Assembly (NCBI RefSeq): GCF_037201805.1
Contig: NZ_CP147404.1
Coordinates: 658,501-722,500 of the forward strand
DNA from: Bacillus sp. FJAT-52991
GTDB taxonomy: Bacteria > Bacillota > Bacilli > Bacillales > Domibacillaceae
Length of the DNA: 64,000 nt
Direction: 5' to 3'
This document shows, one piece after another, positions 61,617 through 64,000 of the stretch (position 1 is the stretch's first letter; the number at the start of each line of letters is the position of its first letter). The position numbers were made by a program, and so were the translations under genes. The notes beneath the pieces are model-generated. The model did not search any database, was not told the origin of the DNA, and saw only the letters and a program-made list of their open reading frames with translations.

Positions 61617-61985
61617 TAAGAAAAGCGGAAGGCACCGTTTAGCGATGTATGGACTGGATCGCTCCGCACGAGATAAAGGAAACACGATGAACGTCAGTGA
61701 ATCGATGTTGACTTATCGCAAGGAGGAGAGAGGAAGTCCACTAGTCGCTGGTGCCTGCAGCTGGACAAAAGAAAAGCGGAAGGCGTTTGTTCAGCGGCGA
61801 CAAGCAGATGACGGACTGACGAAATGGCGTTGTTCAGCCATGCAGTCAGGCTGGCATCTGACCTCGAGCCGTTAACGCCTGCAGCTGGACAAAAGAAAAG
61901 CGGAGCCGACTGTTCAGACACGACAAGCAAATGTTCTGGCGCTGAAAAGACTATAGTCTTTTCAGCGGCAGGCACTGTTTAGCGA
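61617..61985 (+). repeat. Composite intergenic repeat block upstream of pabB
   Basis: AAAGAAAAGCGGA occurs at about 61615, 61768 and 61890, the last two preceded by CCTGCAGCTGGACAA. A boundary motif GGCAC(C/T)GTTTAGCGA appears at both ends (61631 and 61970). TTCAG...CGACAAGCA motifs follow the second and third copies. A perfect 26-bp palindrome (half GCTGAAAAGACTA) lies at 61941-61966. Blocks of this style are known as non-coding repeats in Bacillaceae. No supported gene lies in 61517-62013. Confidence 0.7.
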
Positions 61986-62013
61986 CAAGAATACTTAAAA
62001 AAGGATGAAGCAA

Positions 62014-63411
62014 GTGAACAATCAACGTGTATTTTACCGAACGATTCCTTATACGAAAGAACAATTTTTTCATCAATATAAAGCGTTAACTGCAGATCAG
62101 TCTCATCATGTCATTTTAGAAAGTGGGCGTGGGGGGCGATTGAGCATTGCGGGTTTGTCTCCGTTTGCGATTGTGCAATCCACAGATGAGGGAATTCAAA
62201 TAGACACATCTGCTGGTCAAGAAAGTCGTCAGGGAGTTCCTCTTCATGAACTGGAACAGTGGATGAAGTCATATGAACTACCGAAAATGGAAGGATTACC
62301 TGACTTTCAAGGGGGAGCGATTGGCTATATTAGCTATGATTATGCCCGTTATATTGAAAAGTTACCTGATCAATCAGCGGATGATCTAGGATTGCCGCTT
62401 ATTTATTTTCTTATATTTGATGAATGGGCTGTGTTCAATCATCAAACAGAACAGCTGTGGTTAATGATTTTGTCTAGTGAGGAAGAAGCGAAGATAAAGT
62501 TAGGTCAGGCAGAAACAAGCTGGACAACTAAAGTTGAAAATAAACCTTATTCTCTTGCCGCACCAGCTAATCAAGAGTTATCCGTTTCTTTTTCAGAAGA
62601 ATCTTTTAAAGAAGCGATCGAACAAACACAGCACTACATTTCTCAAGGAGACGTGTTCCAAGTGAACTTATCGGTTCGCCAGTCTCGTGAATTAACGGTT
62701 CCGGCACTTGCTGTATACGAAGAGTTACGAGCATTAAACCCTTCTCCATATATGGGATACATTCATACGCCGGATTTTCAAATTGTCTCAGGATCCCCTG
62801 AATTATTAGTCAAAAAAGCAGGTTCTGAACTAAGCACCCGACCTATTGCTGGCACTCGTTCCCGCGGAAAAGATGAAGCGGAGGACTTACGCTTGGCCAA
62901 TGAATTGATCGAGAATGAGAAAGAGCGGGCAGAACATGTCATGCTTGTAGACTTGGAGCGCAATGATCTTGGTCGCGTCAGTAAATATGGTACCGTCGAA
63001 GTAAATGAATTTATGGTGATCGAAAAATACTCCCATGTTCAGCACATCGTCTCCAATGTGCGTGGCGAGCTAGCGGAAGGAAAAACGAATGCGGACGTCA
63101 TTGAAGCCGTATTCCCAGGCGGCACCATTACCGGAGCGCCAAAAGTACGGACGATGGAGATCATTGAAGAGCTCGAACCGGTACGCCGCGGCATTTACAC
63201 TGGATCAATCGGCTGGCTCGGCTTCAATGAGGACATGGAATTAAACATTGTGATTCGGACGATGCTGGTCAAAGATGGACAATGCCACGTCCAAGCAGGA
63301 GCTGGTATCGTGATTGACTCCGATCCGAAAAACGAATACAAAGAATCCTTGAAAAAAGCAGTAGCCGGTTGGAAAGCGAAGGAAATGGCAGAGAATAAAA
63401 TAGTGAAGTAA
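62014..63411 (+). CDS. pabB: PabB, aminodeoxychorismate synthase component I
   Basis: I prefer GTG 62014 (AAAGGA site at 8 bp) over ATG 62005; about 465 residues. This is a chorismate-binding enzyme with STRPIAGTRSRG near 285, ERAEHVMLVDLERNDLGRV, FPGGTITGAPKVRTMEIIEELE, and GAGIVIDSDPKNEYKES. It converts chorismate and ammonia to aminodeoxychorismate, for folate. The TrpE family is the alternative, but the neighbouring pabA-type gene and the N-terminal LESGRGGRLSIAG favour PabB. Unusually, a terminator and a repeat array separate it from pabA. Confidence 0.9.
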   Translation: MNNQRVFYRTIPYTKEQFFHQYKALTADQSHHVILESGRGGRLSIAGLSPFAIVQSTDEGIQIDTSAGQESRQGVPLHELEQWMKSYELPKMEGLPDFQGGAIGYISYDYARYIEKLPDQSADDLGLPLIYFLIFDEWAVFNHQTEQLWLMILSSEEEAKIKLGQAETSWTTKVENKPYSLAAPANQELSVSFSEESFKEAIEQTQHYISQGDVFQVNLSVRQSRELTVPALAVYEELRALNPSPYMGYIHTPDFQIVSGSPELLVKKAGSELSTRPIAGTRSRGKDEAEDLRLANELIENEKERAEHVMLVDLERNDLGRVSKYGTVEVNEFMVIEKYSHVQHIVSNVRGELAEGKTNADVIEAVFPGGTITGAPKVRTMEIIEELEPVRRGIYTGSIGWLGFNEDMELNIVIRTMLVKDGQCHVQAGAGIVIDSDPKNEYKESLKKAVAGWKAKEMAENKIVK

Positions 63412-63417
63412 TTGAGT

Positions 63418-63449
63418 AAGCTTAAGAGTTGAGGGCTCTTAAGCTTTTT
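63418..63449 (+). terminator. Terminator directly after pabB
   Basis: AAGCTTAAGAG pairs with CTCTTAAGCTT around a short loop, then a T-run. It lies inside what is usually a continuous folate operon. Confidence 0.88.
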
Positions 63450-63757
63450 AATGAAGAAAGTGCTGGCAAAGTTAAAGAAGTTAGCAGAAGGTCGAAGAAA
63501 GCGTCAGTAAAGTCAAAGAAACAGCGAGAAGGTCGAAGAAAGCGTCAGTAAAGTCAGAGAAACAGCGAGAAGGTCGAAGAAAGTGCCAGTAAAGTCAAAG
63601 AAACAGCGAGAAGGTCGAAGAAAGCGTCAGTAAAGTCAGAGAAACAGCGAGAAGGTCGAAGAAAGCGCCAGTAAAGTCAAAGAAACCGCAAGAAGGTCGA
63701 AGAAAGCGTCAGTAAAGTCAAAGAAACCGCAAAAACATCGAACAATCGTCAGTCAAA
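63450..63757 (+). repeat. 41-bp tandem repeat array C, about seven and a half units
   Basis: After a leading half unit, units start at 63471, 63512, 63553, 63594, 63635, 63676 and 63717, each exactly 41 bp; the first and last are degenerate. The 20-bp half reads GTCAAAGAAACAGCGAGAAG with variants, and the 21-bp half starts GTCGAAGAAAGCGTCAG. One half contains TAA, so unlike array B it is not open in every frame. It fills the gap between pabB and pabA. No other feature is seen between 63758 and 63833. Confidence 0.95.
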
Positions 63758-63833
63758 ATTTAGTTCTAGACGGAATAGTCACTTAAAGGCGATAATAAAG
63801 TTAAATAAGGTATTGTTTTTGGAGGAATTCACC

Positions 63834-64000
63834 ATGATTTTGATGATTGATAATTATGATTCGTTCACATATAATCTTGTGCAATATTTGGGCGAGCTTG
63901 GCGAGGAGCTCGTTGTGAAGCGGAATGATGAAATAACGATTGAAGCGATTCGAGAGATGGCTCCAGATTATTTAATGATTTCACCCGGGCCGTGCACGCC
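63834..64000 (+). CDS. pabA: PabA/TrpG glutamine amidotransferase subunit, 5' part
   Basis: The first 55 codons are present; the gene leaves the right edge. It starts with [19 protein letters not shown] and reaches MISPGPCTP, the typical start of anthranilate/aminodeoxychorismate synthase component II. It supplies ammonia from glutamine to PabB (and in Bacillus also to TrpE). ATG with a GGAGG site. Confidence 0.95.
   Translation, partial: MILMIDNYDSFTYNLVQYLGELGEELVVKRNDEITIEAIREMAPDYLMISPGPCT

Noticed and set aside
61645-61875. 76-codon frame in the repeat block upstream of pabB
   Set aside because: It lies wholly within non-coding repeat sequence and has no supported start.

Overview
The window comes from a low-to-medium GC Firmicute of the Bacillaceae. 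The gene content, strong Shine-Dalgarno sequences, GTG and TTG starts, sigma-A and sigma-D promoters, a CcpA cre site, WalR and PhoP-type boxes and a SAM-I riboswitch all fit a Bacillus-like cell. Several blocks keep the Bacillus subtilis order: putB-putC-putP-putR, dctB/dctS/dctR/dctP, the yfmL helicase near the yfmM ABC-F gene, the divergent pair mtnU/mtnE, and pabB followed by pabA. I saw no tRNA, rRNA, prophage, transposase or CRISPR. Species cannot be fixed from this sequence.

Layout. 0-2.1 kb: osmoprotectant ABC transporter (opuC type) and a divergent GbsR/OpcR regulator. 2.3-6.3 kb: two tandem chemoreceptors with sigma-D promoters and nearly identical signalling halves. 6.4-8.9 kb: feoA-feoB and a small Cys-rich partner. 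9-12 kb: an OatA-like acyltransferase, an SPFH protein and a small membrane protein. 12-17.5 kb: proline use operon. 17.7-20.6 kb: Tat-exported PhoX phosphatase with its own TatA and TatC. 20.7-27.3 kb: glutaminyl-tRNA synthetase, RecQ, a structured small RNA and an orphan sensor kinase. 27.3-34.3 kb: DNA repair glycosylase, an EamA exporter and the C4-dicarboxylate uptake and sensing genes. 34.5-37 kb: an unusual CydA-like/cytochrome c membrane complex. 37-43.2 kb: c-di-GMP enzyme, DEAD-box-type helicase, PP-loop ATPase and ABC-F protein. 43.3-45.5 kb: two NlpC/P60 wall hydrolases flanking a potassium channel. 45.8-56.7 kb: GH31 glucosidase, DUF2157 protein, a DASS anion carrier, an MFS exporter and topoisomerase III. 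57-64 kb: metA, methionine salvage genes, a SAM riboswitch with a small methyltransferase-like gene, an AAC(3)-like acetyltransferase, and pabB/pabA.

The most unusual material is mostly outside genes. Three intergenic tandem arrays at 22.5, 48.1 and 63.5 kb share exactly the same 41-bp period, built from 20- and 21-bp halves that begin GT(C/T)(A/G)AAGAA or close variants. Two other dispersed intergenic elements recur in opposite orientations (20.6/45.5/50.9 kb and 6.2/34.3 kb), and a composite repeat lies upstream of pabB. The best candidates for undescribed biology are the 41-bp array family, the two-subunit CydA-like complex whose quinol loop seems to be replaced by a fused cytochrome c domain, the SAM riboswitch controlling a methyltransferase-like protein with a degenerate cofactor motif, and the recQ-downstream RNA, which may be a 6S-2 RNA.

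All assignments are by eye from sequence motifs and remembered family features. No database search was run.
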